Shown: positions 1 through 11,276, counted from the first letter of the stretch. The stretch: DNA of 64,000 nt from Pogostemon cablin (GCA_023678885.1 CM042965.1:26207777-26271776); one strand, 5' to 3'. A program made the numbers and translations. The notes: generated by a model from the sequence alone, not told the origin.

Positions 1-1212
1 ACTCAATGATCATATATCAAGTTGTCACTTTTCATCAATTATGTATAATTTTTTATAAAAAATATTTTCAGTTCTTTTCTGTTTGACGATATTCATTTCC
101 TGAGATAATGACAAAACTTGTATGAAACTATTTCATGAAATGAATTCTGGTGGATGAATAAGAAGTGATAATATTTTAATACAAAATGATATTTTATTAA
201 TGAAAAGTGATAATTGAATAGTAAATTAGTTCATGAATAATTTGAAGTATTAATAAAAAATGATAACATATTCAATAATAATTAATTAAAAAAATTAAAA
301 ATGATCTCACGAGGGTGTTAACCTGAAACCTATCGTACAAAATTTTGACTATGCTTATATTAGAATATTAGTTATTTTGCATATTTCCATTTTGAGCCGA
401 ATATTTATATATATTTAATTAAAAGTAAAAATACATTATATTATATTTTACCAATTTTTTTCATTTTATTCTTCAATCCCAACAACTTTATTTTTTTATA
501 TTTTATTCATTATTTTCAACAACATTATTTACATTTTCTACTTAAATTATCAACGTATGCCTACATTTTCTTACCATATATATTTGAAAAAAAAATCTCT
601 TAATCATCGTACTCATACAAACCAGCATAAATACATGTTATGGAGCGAGTATTCCCATTGCTTACAAATATAGCTGAATTTACTTTAGCAAATGATGCCA
701 ACATTGTAACAATGAATACACGTGGGCAGTAAATTGCAATGATGTACATCCAAGGTAAAAAGAAAAAAAGTTGGCAACTTTAAAGAAAATGTAAGAAAAA
801 GCGTTGAATGAAACACGAAACATAATCCAGAAGAATAATCACAAATCAGAAGGGAAATATACATTGCAGATGTATAGCCATTAATGCGAATCTTATGATT
901 ACTAACAAAACTCACGTCTTTTTTCCCCCTCAAAGATATTGACATCTCCTGTTATTTTAAAGCTTCCCATCCAATTATGATTGCTAACCATAAATCTGTA
1001 GAATATTTAATGACCAAAATCAATTTACCTTAATTTAATGTACAACAGTACCACTTCATTCCTCATTTCAAGATTTTTCAAATTCTTAAAAAAAAATAAT
1101 AAAATAAAAATAATAACAACAATAATATTACACCCCGCCATCATTAATTTCCACAAAATACCACATAATAATAATAATAATAATAATACAAAATTAATTA
1201 ATTAATTAATTA
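1..1212. other. 3' flank of the IDD gene, no gene seen
   Basis: AT-rich sequence downstream of the minus-strand IDD stop codon. It must include the 3' UTR, but I cannot place the poly(A) site. Simple repeats of AAT (about 1167-1190) and ATTA (about 1194-1212) abut the stop codon. Positions 150-290 contain AGTGATAATATTTTAAT-like sequence of the kind found inside the GTCTCAC MITEs elsewhere in the window, but no terminal repeats are visible. The small ORF here has no recognisable domain. Confidence 0.6.
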
Positions 1213-3731
1213 CTAGGATTTCTTGACCTCCCATTCCCTGAGTGCTGCTGAGATGTAACCGAGTCCGATGGAGGAGGTGTTATCCCGAGACGACGTCGTT
1301 TGCTGCGTTTGATCTGCCATTGCTAATGTGGGTTGGTGGAATTTGTGCTTGCAGGAGTGGCAGGTGATTTCTAACATGGTGGCGTTGATTTTCATGGTGG
1401 CTTCTTGTTTCAGTGCTTCAGCTTTCTCCAGCTCCATCTGTGCTTGGTTTCTGATTCTCTTGGCGTTGCTGAACTCCTGCTCCGCCGTCTCGATCTGCCG
1501 CTTCGCCTGCTGCCGCGCCTCCTCCGCATACGCCTTCTCCGCCACTGCCATCCGCAACTGCTCCTGCGCCTCCTCCTTCAGCCGCGCCGCCGCGCTCGGC
1601 TTCTCCCCTGTCGTGCTGCTCCCCCGGGGCGAGTACCGGTTCTCGATCTCCGACGACCCGATCGACAGCTGCAGCTGCGTCGAGTGCTCGTCGTCCGCCT
1701 TGGCGGACGACGAGACGTAGACGCCGCTGGTGGTGGCTTTCGTCAGGAGCTGGAGCTCCAGATTCGGCGGCCGGCAAATGCTCCTGAGCATCTCCCGACC
1801 ACCGAACATGGGCTGCTGCTGCTGTTGCTGATGCTGTAACTGTTGCTCCATTGGCTTCTGCAGCGACAGCGCCGCTGCCGTGGAAACCCACGGCGCGACG
1901 CTGTCGCTGGACGGGCTGGGACTGGAGACCGTCCGGGATAAGCACGGCGGCGGCGGCTGAAGAGGGTGGGATTCCGATCGGAGCCGCCCCATGCTGCAGG
2001 CATCTTGATGCTCGATGAAACTCTCCACCCTATAATAACAACAGTACTACTACCATTAATCACACTGTACACTTTCTTGATGTGTAAACCCCACCTTTAC
2101 AAAAATTATCACAAATTTTATTTCAAGAATGTAATGATTAGAGGTAGTAAAAAAGGCATAAGTTTGAACAGCAAATGGGGTTTGAAACGAACCCCATCGA
2201 AGATAATTAGTAGTAGAAACAAAGAAGAAAATTATGATACCACATCATTACCATTCTTGACCTTTCAAACAAATTGAATCAAAGAAGCAAGTAAAAATGA
2301 TTGAGATTTGAACTACATACGTCTTCAAAAGATTGTACTTTTTTAGAACCAAAATGTAGGCTTGTTTTAAACAGTACTATTAATCAAGATTACTCCCTCC
2401 GTCCCGGGAAGTATTTCGCGTATTGGTGTGCGCGGAGTTTAAGAAAATTTTGTATTTTATGTATAAAGTAAGAAAGAGAATATATATTTTAGTTGATTTA
2501 ATGAAAAAGGTGTGTAAAGTTATTGAGAGATGTGGAAAAAGTGTGTAAAGTTTTTGGAAGATGTGAAAAAGTAAGTATTATATTGGGATATGTGTAAAAA
2601 GTGAGTATTAGTATAATGTATTTTTTACCAAATTTAGTAAAAGTAAAGTGTGAAATACTTTGAGGGACGGATGAAAAAGGAAAGTGTGAAATACTTTGGG
2701 GGACGGAGGGAGTACATGCATATAATGATATAGTAGGAGTAATATACTTGGGTGTAAATTTATGAGAAAGAAAAGATACCATACACATATATATACATTA
2801 TGTTTGTATGTATATATTATATAAATCAGTCAAAACCTAGTCTATCCACCAAGATCTTGCGTGCATATTTCTTGGACTAAGAAAATGATTTGACACACAG
2901 TCTTCAGTGTCAAGAACACACACACACTCGTAAATCTAGAGCTGCAGTTGCTAGACATTCTGCACTGAATACGATAAAAATCTGTAAGAAGACAAGATTC
3001 CCTGATTCCCATATACACCCTCATGTACTTTACTTATACTATAATACCCATTAATGTTTAATTAATTTAATAAATATTGGATCAAGAAGATTTGGGAAGA
3101 GAGAGAAAGTGTTGAGAGAAATAGAGAGAGTGTTGTCTACTCGCCTGGAGAAAACACGACCACAGTCGCAGGAATGGCCGCGGGTGCCGCAGGTTTTGAG
3201 ATGGGCTTTATAATCCGATTGGACAGCGTATCCTTTAGAGCACTTCTCACATACCCATTGCTTCTGATTGCTGTGTTTCCGCCGGAAATGCTTCTTGATT
3301 CCGACCAGATCGCCGAGCGCGTGGCAGGGATCGTGGTGGAGGCACGTGGGCTCCGGGCAGACGAACACGCGCTTTCTGGCGATCGGAGTTTCCCTCTTCA
3401 GGAGCTTCCATGGCACCTTGTGGCGGCGCCGGTGCATCTGGAGATTCTGATCCCGCTGGAACCCTTGGTTGCAGATCTCACACACGTATCGATCCGATTC
3501 GAGGAGGGTTTTTGGGGAAAGCGACACCACCTCCGCATCTGGATCTGGATTAATTACCAGAGCTCCATAACCGCCGGAAAATCAAGAAAACGCAGAGGAA
3601 GTGTGTGCAAGTGTGTGTGGATTACCTGGAGTTCCGGCGGGGCGGCGCTTCCGTTTGCTGCTGCTGGTGCTTCCATTCTCGGAATAGGAGAAGGGTTCCG
3701 GAGGAGGGGAAGGATCAATGTTGGACAACAT
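1213..3731 (-). CDS. IDD15: INDETERMINATE DOMAIN C2H2 zinc-finger transcription factor, IDD14/15/16 (SHOOT GRAVITROPISM 5) clade
   Basis: Coding exons on the minus strand are 3731-3626, 3544-3145 and 2029-1213, giving 440 residues. The start is ATG at 3731-3729; the N-terminus has a basic KRKRR nuclear-localisation-like stretch (26-30). The ID domain is complete: finger 1 C57/C60/H73/H77 (CEICNQGFQRDQNLQMHRRRH without its last part is typical), finger 2 C98/C103/H121/H126, finger 3 C134/C137/H150/C154, finger 4 C161/C163/H176/C180. The C-terminal half has a glutamine run (about 232-241), LxLxL-type EAR-like stretches (about 259-263 and 287-291), a long Ala/Glu/Lys/Arg coiled coil (about 314-391) and a CHSCKHKFH motif (392-400). 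The coiled-coil tail is typical of the IDD14/15/16 subgroup, which controls gravitropism, organ angle and starch or auxin-linked growth in Arabidopsis, with LPA1 in rice. Known IDDs bind DNA in the nucleus. The length suits IDD15 best, but orthology within the subgroup is inferred. The exon 2/3 junction needs a GC donor. Every exon is open, so the gene looks functional. Confidence 0.93.
2030..3144 (-). other. IDD intron 2, GC-AG type (1115 bp)
   Basis: Exon 2 ends ...TTCTCCAG and the intron begins GCGAGTAG (3144 downward). The acceptor is TTATTATAG at 2030. Joining these gives the family-invariant GRVFSRVESFIEH across finger 4. The nearby GT (3140-3139) would leave the reading frame wrong for the only acceptor that precedes the VESFIEH exon, so the GC donor is required. 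The intron carries a Stowaway MITE. Confidence 0.8.
2393..2712. mobile_element. Stowaway-type MITE in IDD intron 2
   Basis: Terminal inverted repeats CTCCCTCCGTCCC... and ...GGGGGACGGAGGGAG are flanked by TA on both sides (2391-2392, 2713-2714). This is the Tc1/mariner (Stowaway) signature. The length is 320 bp with no coding capacity. The right terminus is preceded by a second, slightly diverged copy of its last 40 or so bases (about 2654-2670 and 2685-2700). Confidence 0.92.
3545..3625 (-). other. IDD intron 1 (81 bp, GT-AG, tandem acceptor)
   Basis: The donor is AG|GTAAT at 3625. The acceptor I chose ends at 3545 and completes a GAT codon, giving ...GTPDPDAEVVSLSP, the usual IDD sequence. 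A second in-frame AG lies 6 nt downstream (ending at 3539) and would drop two residues (DP). That makes this a possible alternative tandem acceptor. Confidence 0.8.
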
Positions 3732-4930
3732 GAATGAACAAAGAAGCAGATATGGTGTTCGATGAAATGATTAAGAGGGAAATTAAGCCATTGGATGGAG
3801 ATCAGAAGGCTTACTTATGGGGCTACAGAATATACATACATACAGACGTGGGGGAGGAAAGGATATTAATTAAAAGAAAGAAGAAAAAGGGGGGTTTAAT
3901 TCTTTCGGTAATATAATCAGCTTTTTCTTGCAACTTTTAAGCTCTCCAACTTTTGCAGAAAATGAAATTAAAAAAGCATTGAACAGCTAGAGTTAGAGTT
4001 TATAACACACACACACACTAGTTAGAGTTATCTTCCTCAGGTATTGTTGGGTTAATAAACATATATCTGGAAAAGGTGGGGGTGGGGGTGGGGCCAGTGA
4101 CAATATATGGTTGAAAGGAAGGAGAAAGAAAAAACATGCCCACAAAGGAACAAAAACAGAGTCATAATTGTGGAAACGGAGGAGTGAATTTGCATGCATA
4201 TATTCAAGAATTGAGAGAGAGAGAGAGAGAAGAGGCCAAGTGCTAATTATACGTACACCTCGGGAGCCTTATTTTTGTCTGTTTTCATACGCCCGCATTT
4301 CTCTGTCTAATCATCCCACTGTAGCCGACTCCCCAGGCCCCCCACCCCCACACCCCACCCACCCCACCTCCTATACATTACACATATATTCCTCTTCCAT
4401 CATCATATGTATTTTCATCAACTCTAAATTCATTCAACTTCCAATTATTATAATTATACATGTATTTCCTTCATTTACAATGTCATTTTTACATATGGTT
4501 TGTAACAAGTATAATAGGTAAATTTCAGATTTTTTTAAAAACCTTTTTCCTCAATGTTTGAATTTAAAGTGAAAGATATTTTAAGTTTAAAATATTTATC
4601 CGCACATATTTATTTTATTTGAAAAGGTTTATAAAGTCCTTAAATAATTAAGGTTTCCATTTTCGTCTAAAATGTTTTAGTTTTGTCCAAATTTCACCTC
4701 AAAAGATTTTTTTAAAATTAATTTCGCCTCATAATTTTTGAAATGCACCAATTTGGTCTATGATTTAAACTTTTGCTTTAATCATACCCTCCGTTTTTAA
4801 GCAAAAAAGATCATTTTAGTGCCAATTTAAAAGTTATAAAACTATTTTTGATGAAATAAGTTTTTTGGACTACTTTGAAAAGTTATATTTATAAAAACTA
4901 TTTATGTTTTAAACTATTGGTTATATTGTG
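3732..4930 (-). promoter_or_regulatory. Upstream region of the IDD gene
   Basis: Sequence 5' of the IDD start codon on the minus strand. It contains a GA/TC dinucleotide run at 4213-4230 (about 480 bp upstream of the ATG), a CA run near 4004-4017 and a C-rich tract at about 4331-4370. GA/TC runs in plant promoters are bound by BPC/GAGA-binding factors, so a regulatory role is plausible. I could not place a TATA box or transcription start. From about 4510 the sequence becomes low-complexity AT-rich DNA with phrases such as TTTCGTCTAAAATG and TTTCACCTC, possibly an old TIR element; similar phrases occur at 6240-6340. Confidence 0.5.
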
Positions 4931-5360
4931 TACTCCCTCAGTCTCATCCAAATAACATCATTTTACTATATTGGGCGTCCCATCCAAATTTCTACATTTT
5001 CCTCTTTTAGTAAAAAGGGTCCACCAATGACCCACCACTACCCATCACATCTCTCTAATATATCTACCCACTTTATATAAAATAATAATTGTAGGCACTT
5101 GAATTTTATTGTCTATTAAAGGAAAATATGTGACAAATTAATGCAATAATTAGCAATTAATTATTTATTTATTAAGGGATTTAAATAAATTTATTCCTAA
5201 AATAAATGAGTAAATAATTGATAATTAGGCCAGATCCAGTCAAATAAGTCTGACTTAAAACCTAAGCAAGTGAAAGGTCCAAGCCCGCAGAATTAGGTCA
5301 AATCAGCCTTGGACCAATCAGACAGCGAGTTATTTATGGGGCGTCCTCACCCTTCACCGA

Positions 5361-5367
5361 TATAAGG
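5361..5367 (+). promoter_or_regulatory. TATA box of the solo LTR
   Basis: TATAAGG followed by a C-rich stretch, in the middle of the LTR. It is the expected core promoter marking the U3/R boundary. Confidence 0.55.
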
Positions 5368-5486
5368 AGCCCCCCTCCATTCATTCCAGACACACTAAAA
5401 TATCTAAAGACGTAGACGCTTCTGAAGAGATCAAGAATACGAGCAGTGCTCCATTGAGATCTTCAAGCATTTTCAAGTCAAGAACC

Positions 5487-5720
5487 GCCTCCGATCAGAG
5501 ATCAAGGTGTCAAGCCCCTCCGATTCGGCGTTCTTCCAACCAACTGTCTGCGATCAGAGATCAAGGTGCCAAGCCCCTCTGATCCGACGTTCTTCAAGTC
5601 AACAGCCTCCGATCAGAGATCAAGGTTCTACAACCCTCCGATCCAGCATGGTCAGAAACAACACTCGACCTGAGATCAAGGTGCTAAGCCCCTCAGATTC
5701 GACGTTTCTTACAGTCAACG
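5487..5720 (+). repeat. About 59-bp tandem repeats in the solo LTR
   Basis: Four imperfect copies of a unit containing GATCAGAGATCAAGGTG and AAGCCCCTCNGATTCGACG. The shared GAGATCAAG word recurs at intervals of 59, 59 and 56 bp. The array lies downstream of the TATA box, so in R/U5. Confidence 0.8.
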
Positions 5721-6173
5721 ACTTTCTCCACAGAAAGCTCTCCAGTCAACGTTTAATCCGAACAAAGGTTCAACGCCTCCGCATCAACGTTACAAGACTA
5801 CATATCCGAGCTCGAACAAGTTTCATCTGAAGATCCGGCTCAACACACATGCTGTCAATACAGTCAGCATACACTCCAGTCATACAAGTCAAGCCAACAC
5901 ACGCTGTCAACACAGTCAGCATACACTTCGTCAAAGAAGTCAAAGTCAACCAACACAAGTCAAGTCAAAGCCACATTGGTTCGAGAGAAGAATCTGAGGA
6001 TTAATTGAGATTGTAACCTGCTTACATATTCTTCAAATTAAATCCATTTGAAAATATCTTTGTATGCAATTTGTATTTATTTTATTATAAATACAAAATT
6101 TGTTGTTACAATAATACTCTTTAATCTACGTGCAAAAAGCAAATGCATCTCTTTGTCCGAGACGGATGGAGTA

Positions 6174-7904
6174 ATTCAGTTCAAAACATAAATTATCTCA
6201 TATATTTTAATTTTATTTGAAAAAAATCCCAAAATAGTTAAAATATTCATTTTAGTCCAAAGTCTTTCAATTTTGCTCTAATTTCGTCTCAAAATAATAT
6301 TTTTTACTAATTTCATCTCATAACTTTGCAAAAACACTGACTCAATCTCATCCCATGAAATTAGTTATTTATATAATATACATGAGATTTAAAATTTTGA
6401 AAGTGTATACCCTTTATTAAAGTACAACATTTTGTTCTAAAAGGTATACATTTTTATTAAATTTTTTATTTTTATTTTTAGAAAATAAAAGGTACACGTC
6501 CTTATACTTAAAGGTATCTGGCACACAGTGCCCTGAACACACAAGTTTTAGCCATTCTTGTATTGATCTAAATTAATTGAAATATACTACATTGATTCTT
6601 AAAAGAAGAAAAAAGAAATAGAATATTTGTGCTGGGGAGTATTATTTAAACAATGCCATTTTTTTCAGGGTTTATTAATTATAGGTATGTGTATTTACAA
6701 CCTATTAATTAATAAATACATAAATCAAATATAATTACTGTGGGATACATAACGATTTTTTTCTCCCAGAACAATAATTTCGTTAAACATCGATGTACAC
6801 TATTATTATATACGGATGTACACTATTATTATATTTATCACTCGAGATTTTAGGAGAGAGAATTTAGGAAAAAATCATTTTTCTATTTCTCTCTGCGGCC
6901 ACTTTCTTTTATTCCTCTTTAAATGTACGCTGATGTATAAATTTTGAAATAAATAATTTAGAAAATTAGTTTTCTTAATTCTCTCTACGGTCACTTTTTT
7001 TATTTCTCTCTCTAAATGCACGTTGATGTACAGATTTTGAAAGAAATAATTTAGGAAAAAATTATTTTACTAATTCTCTATGCGGTCACTTTCTATTATT
7101 TCTCTCTCTAAATGCACGCCAATGTACAAATTCGTCATTGTTCTTCTAATTGTGACTTCATTCTTCATTTTGTGACAAGTTTCCGATTAATTAATCAAAA
7201 TTCAGATTGATTAAGTACATTGTGCACATGCGTGTACAAATTAAGGTTGTATTCAATGATTCTATCTTCGACAATTATTTATCTCACATGTACACTGATG
7301 TATATTCATATAAATAGTTTATTTATTTTTTTCTCCCCAATAATTATTTATCTCAAATGAGTGCACATAAATGTATATACATATAAATACTTAATCGTGT
7401 TTTTTTATTTGCTTCACACGATGCACACGGATGTTCAGTAAGTATGGGTAATATGAAAAAAATTAAATTAAATTTTGTATCTGTGCGTAATTTTCTATAG
7501 CGAATGTATGAATTAGTAATATCTAAATACGTTTTGTATCTAATATTTATTGACCCTTTTTTCATTGAAAAATAAAATATAGAAAATACTAGAGAGTAAT
7601 TTTTTATGATGGTATATCTTAGAGCACTAAAATTTTAAAAAATTACTTAAAATATAACATTAAATACATATAAGAATAATATGAGATTGATACATATATA
7701 AAATTTTCCAAAGGCTTGTATGTGATGGTCGATATCTCGTAAAACAGATACGAAGTGATAATATATTTTAATAAAAAAATTAAAAATTATGATAGAATTA
7801 AAAATATTTAATAGATTGTGTATTGAATTGATAAAAATAAAAAAATTTAATAGATTGAAAACACCTAATAAAGTAGTTAATTTTTAGCAATTAACCATAT
7901 ATTA
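6174..7904. other. AT-rich intergenic, no gene seen
   Basis: Low-complexity AT-rich DNA. There is a loose three-fold repeat at 6840-7140: TTTAGGAAAAAATCATTTT-like and CTCTCTGCGGTCACTTTC-like phrases, each followed by AAATGCACGCTGATGTACA-like sequence. No ORF with a recognisable domain and no terminal repeats were found. Confidence 0.6.
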
Positions 7905-7986
7905 TACTCCATCGTCCCATATTTAAGTTTACATATTACTGTAGAGTCGAAGTTTAAAAAAAATTATTTTTTTCGTTACTTTTAAA

Positions 7987-8644
7987 TAGGGATGTAGTCG
8001 AATCGAACACTACTAAATTTGAGTATTATTTGTTAAAAAATAATAGAACTCGAGTCCGAGCTCAAACTCATCGAAAAAAATATATATCAAACTCGAGTTC
8101 GAACTCAAACTGTTTGATAAATCTCGCAAACGTGTTCACGAACACATAAAGTAACTTTTTCATGAATATTTTTTATGAACATATAAATATTTTTGTTCGT
8201 ATACATTTAACATATATTTTGTTAATCAACATTTAATGTTATTCATAAATGTTAATAAACAACCCAACAAAACAAAAGATAATAATAAAAGTTTTAAAAA
8301 AAATTAAATATTTAAATAATCACTCAAACTATTATCATATTTGTGTTTATAATATAAATATTTAATTATTAAATACTAATACACATATAATAATATATAT
8401 ACTACTTAAACATAATAGTAAAATTTACGAACGCTTTCGCGAGCCATTAACGAGCTTGTTAACGAATATGTTCGCGAGCTTTCAAATCGAATACTCTTAA
8501 GTTTGAGTTTGGTTTGATAAACTATTCGAGCTCAAATTTTGAGTTTGGTTTAACTCGTTAAAATTAACGAACGAACTCAAACAAATAGTTTATCAAATCG
8601 GGACTCGAATAGTTCGCGAACGGTTTGGTTTGCTTACATCCCTA
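7987..8644. mobile_element. hAT-type MITE, 658 bp
   Basis: Terminal inverted repeats TAGGGATGTA / TACATCCCTA. The 8-bp flanks are CTTTTAAA (7979-7986) and CTTTTAAG (8645-8652), with one mismatch. An 8-bp duplication and TAGGG termini indicate the hAT superfamily. The subterminal parts hold repeated CTCGAA/TTCGAG and AACGAACTC words. There is no transposase. Confidence 0.85.
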
Positions 8645-8729
8645 CTTTTAAGGGTGGTTTAGTATTTTTAGCTAATAAATAAACTATAAAGTAATTTATA
8701 TGAGTTGTAAATGGATGGTTTTAAAATTA

Positions 8730-9015
8730 GACAAAGTCTCTTGTGAGACGCTACCTTCATGAGACGGTTTGTGAGACGTGTTAAAGAATGTCGATTATTT
8801 AAATAAAGTATGTTAAATGGTTGTTAATGTATGTTTTTTAAAGTATGTTGGATTATGCATTAAAGTATGATGTTAGTGTGTTATAATTTGATTTATTATC
8901 GACATACTTTAACCACAAATAAGCACACTTTAACCACAAATAAGCATACTTTAGTGACGGGTTGACCCGTCTCACATCCGTCTCACCAATAACCCGTCTC
9001 ACAAGAGACTAACTC
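8730..9015. mobile_element. Mutator-type MITE, 286 bp, 9-bp TSD
   Basis: The termini contain AGTCTCTTGTGAGACG and its inverse CGTCTCACAAGAGACT. The flanks are perfect 9-bp duplications TTAAAATTA at 8721-8729 and 9016-9024. It is a member of the GTCTCAC family that recurs at 10383 and 58909. Confidence 0.82.
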
Positions 9016-9131
9016 TTAAAATTAAAGTGTGTTGTGGGGTTATTGATTTGTGTGTATTTATTTATTTAGGGGTGTGAACTTGTTTCTGGACGGACACAAA
9101 TAGTATGTGTGAATTTATTTATGGGATGGAG

Positions 9132-10382
9132 TCGATATAATTAATTAATAAAAATAAAAATTTTGTAATTTATTTAATAAGTTTATTTAAATATAAATCT
9201 CACGTATATTATATAAATAACAAATTACATATTAATATTGATATACAATAAGATGAATTAATTTTTACTAATTTTATTTATTCTATTATAATTATTAAAA
9301 TATAATGCTATTTTTAAAAAAATATATAACATTCTTTTTATGTAAATTATATTTTCTTATAAAATTTAAAATTTAAAAATAATTAGGATTTATTACTCTT
9401 CAATACAAATTATACATTCATATTACTGTCAGATACAATACGGTGAAAATATTATTAACTGATAAAATATATTAGGATGAGATACCTAATATATCCCGAC
9501 AAAAATATAATCTCAATTAATAATTTCAATTATCTTATCTTTTATTTTCTCTTTCCTTCGGTTTTTCTTCGTCTCTCCAGGGTTTTCAATTATATTTTCT
9601 TTCTTCTCTTTCCTTCGCTCGTTCTTCATCTCTCCAAAAATTCATTTTCTCCAAATTTTCTGCATCCAAATTTCCAGCTTTGAATTTCCGAATATTCAGA
9701 CAACTCAATTCTAAATCTTGAATTCTCTATCCAAAGTAAATACTCATCAGAGACGGAAGTATTCTAAAGGGTTTTATGTTATTCAGAATGGGTATTCAAT
9801 TTACTACTCTATCCAAAGTAAATACACATCAGAGTCGGAAGTATTCAAATGGGTTTTATGTTATTCAGAATGAGTATTTAATTTACGCATTGAATTTGAT
9901 GGGGGTATTCAACGTATTATCATGAATTTAGAATAGCAGAAAAGGGTTTCAAATGGTTTTACGTATTGCATCACCAAATTCACGATGCACAAAATTTGAA
10001 TACAATTTACTTGATGGGTATTCAAAAAGGTCAGAATTAAATTAACATTGAGTAAAATATTACTGCATAGAAATAAATTGAATACAAAATTCTACATGAT
10101 ATTCAGAATGGGTATTCAATTTATTTCATAAGTGTATCGATATTGAAATTCAGATTGCGACTTTTTTTTATCAGATTGACTAATCCCAATCTATTTTCTA
10201 TTATTAAGGAGAGATTAATGGTTAATTAATTTTTTAATACAATAAACTTATAATAGGGTTAAAATGAATATTTAATGGGTTCAATTTTTAGTGGATACCA
10301 TTTTAATTTGAATATTGTACCTGCTAGTAATATAGATAGATAAATTGTACCTATAAGAAATGAACCCAAATAATTAATTAAA
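9132..10382. other. AT-rich intergenic with an 82-bp tandem duplication
   Basis: No gene was recognised. A pyrimidine-rich stretch (9540-9670) looks leader-like but leads into no credible ORF. A unit beginning CTCTATCCAAAGTAAATAC at 9725 recurs at 9807, with several further copies of the phrase TTATTCAGAATGGGTATTCAA. The source of this sequence is unknown. Confidence 0.5.
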
Positions 10383-10610
10383 GGGTAGGTCTTGCGTGAG
10401 ACCGTCTCACATGAGACAATTTTTTACTTTTTAAAATAGTTATAATTTTCGCTATAAAATATTATCACTTTTTATTTATACTATAAATTGTTTATGAAAG
10501 AGTGTTATCACTTTTCATTAATTTATTATCACTTTTCTTCATAAAAGTTATGACTTTCTGGGCGTCTCACGTAAGACCTTACGTGAGACGGTCTCACACA
10601 AGTCTTTGCC
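10383..10610. mobile_element. Mutator-type MITE of the GTCTCAC family
   Basis: The left terminus GGGTAGGTCTTGCGTGAGAC matches the inverse of the right terminus (GTCTCACACAAGTCTTTGCC) with scattered differences. The flanks are TTAATTAAA (10374-10382) and TTAATTGAA (10611-10619), 8 of 9 identical. The right part contains an extra internal GTCTCACGTAAGACC / ACGTGAGACGGTCTC palindrome. Confidence 0.78.
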
Positions 10611-10925
10611 TTAATTGAAATAACCCTATTAGTATAATCATTAAAAATAAGGTAATAATATTTATTATTCTTTGAAAAACATTTTTCTATATTTCATTTA
10701 ATATATGGAGTATATAATATATTTTATATTTATTAAATAAAATATTTAAACAATATTTGAACCTTTCATAACATGTTTGTGGGTTATATACTAGTAGACA
10801 TATATTTATTACATATTTAATATAACATAATTTATTTATTTATTATATTTAATTTTCTCCAATTAATATAAATTAAATACTACCTCTTAATGATTATTAT
10901 TTTCCACGTGAATTAATAAATATTA

Positions 10926-11208
10926 CTCCCTCCGTTACATATAAACTTCACTGTTACTGTAGACACGAAGTTTAAGAAAATTGCTTTTTGACCAATTTTA
11001 TTGACTTTTGGTGGGTAATATTATAGTATTTTTAGATATAAATAAATTATAAAGTATATTATGTGTGTTAGGTGGGAGTGATATATTTGTATTTAATTAT
11101 AATATGAACATATGAACTTTTAGGGATGAAGATTGATGTTATATGGTTAAGTTTAATGTGGGACGGACGAAAATGAAAAGTGTGAAGTTTATTATAAGAC
11201 AGAGAGAG
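10926..11208. mobile_element. Stowaway MITE, 283 bp
   Basis: The left end is TA|CTCCCTCCGTTACATATAAAC and the right end TTATAAGACAGAGAGAG|TA. The interior contains ACTTCACTGTTACTGTAGAC, shared with the outer MITE at 7907. Confidence 0.8.
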
Positions 11209-11276
11209 TATTATTTTATATAGTAGACAGTTGTATTAGTTGTTTGTGTGATTCATCTATTCCAATTAAGAAAAAA

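Larger units (their letters stand above)
5090..6110 (+). mobile_element. Solo LTR (1021 bp) with 5-bp TSD ATAAT
   Basis: It starts TGTAGGC and ends TTGTTACA, with TG...CA termini in inverted TGTA/TACA form. It is flanked by perfect ATAAT duplications at 5085-5089 and 6111-6115. There is no internal region or second LTR, so it is a solo LTR left by LTR-LTR recombination. A TATAAGG box at 5361-5367 sets the plus orientation. The ORF-like stretch at 5507-5830 lies inside the tandem repeats and has no recognisable domain. Confidence 0.88.
4933..6171. mobile_element. Stowaway-like MITE split by a solo LTR
   Basis: The left end is CTCCCTCAGTCTCATCC and the right end, read inverted, is CTCCATCCGTCTCGGAC. 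TA flanks lie at 4931-4932 and 6172-6173. Removing the inserted LTR and one copy of its target duplication leaves about 213 bp, a normal Stowaway size. Confidence 0.82.
7907..9131. mobile_element. Stowaway-like MITE carrying two nested MITEs
   Basis: The left end is TA|CTCCATCGTCCCATATTTAAG and the right end is GGGATGGAG at 9123-9131. The outer sequence resembles the elements at 10926 and 63221 (AAACTTCA...CTGTAGA...GAAGTTTAA; ATAAATAAA.TATAAAGTA). The right TA duplication is not intact. A hAT-type element and a Mutator-type element sit inside it. Confidence 0.68.

Noticed and set aside
1328..1945. Three long overlapping ORFs antisense or out of frame to IDD exon 3
   Set aside because: They are shadows of GC-rich coding sequence. 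They have low-complexity Arg/Leu or Gly/Ala composition, and the IDD frame explains the region fully.
3174..3737. 187-residue plus-strand ORF across IDD exons 1 and 2
   Set aside because: It is antisense to conserved zinc-finger coding sequence and crosses a real intron. No domain is recognisable.
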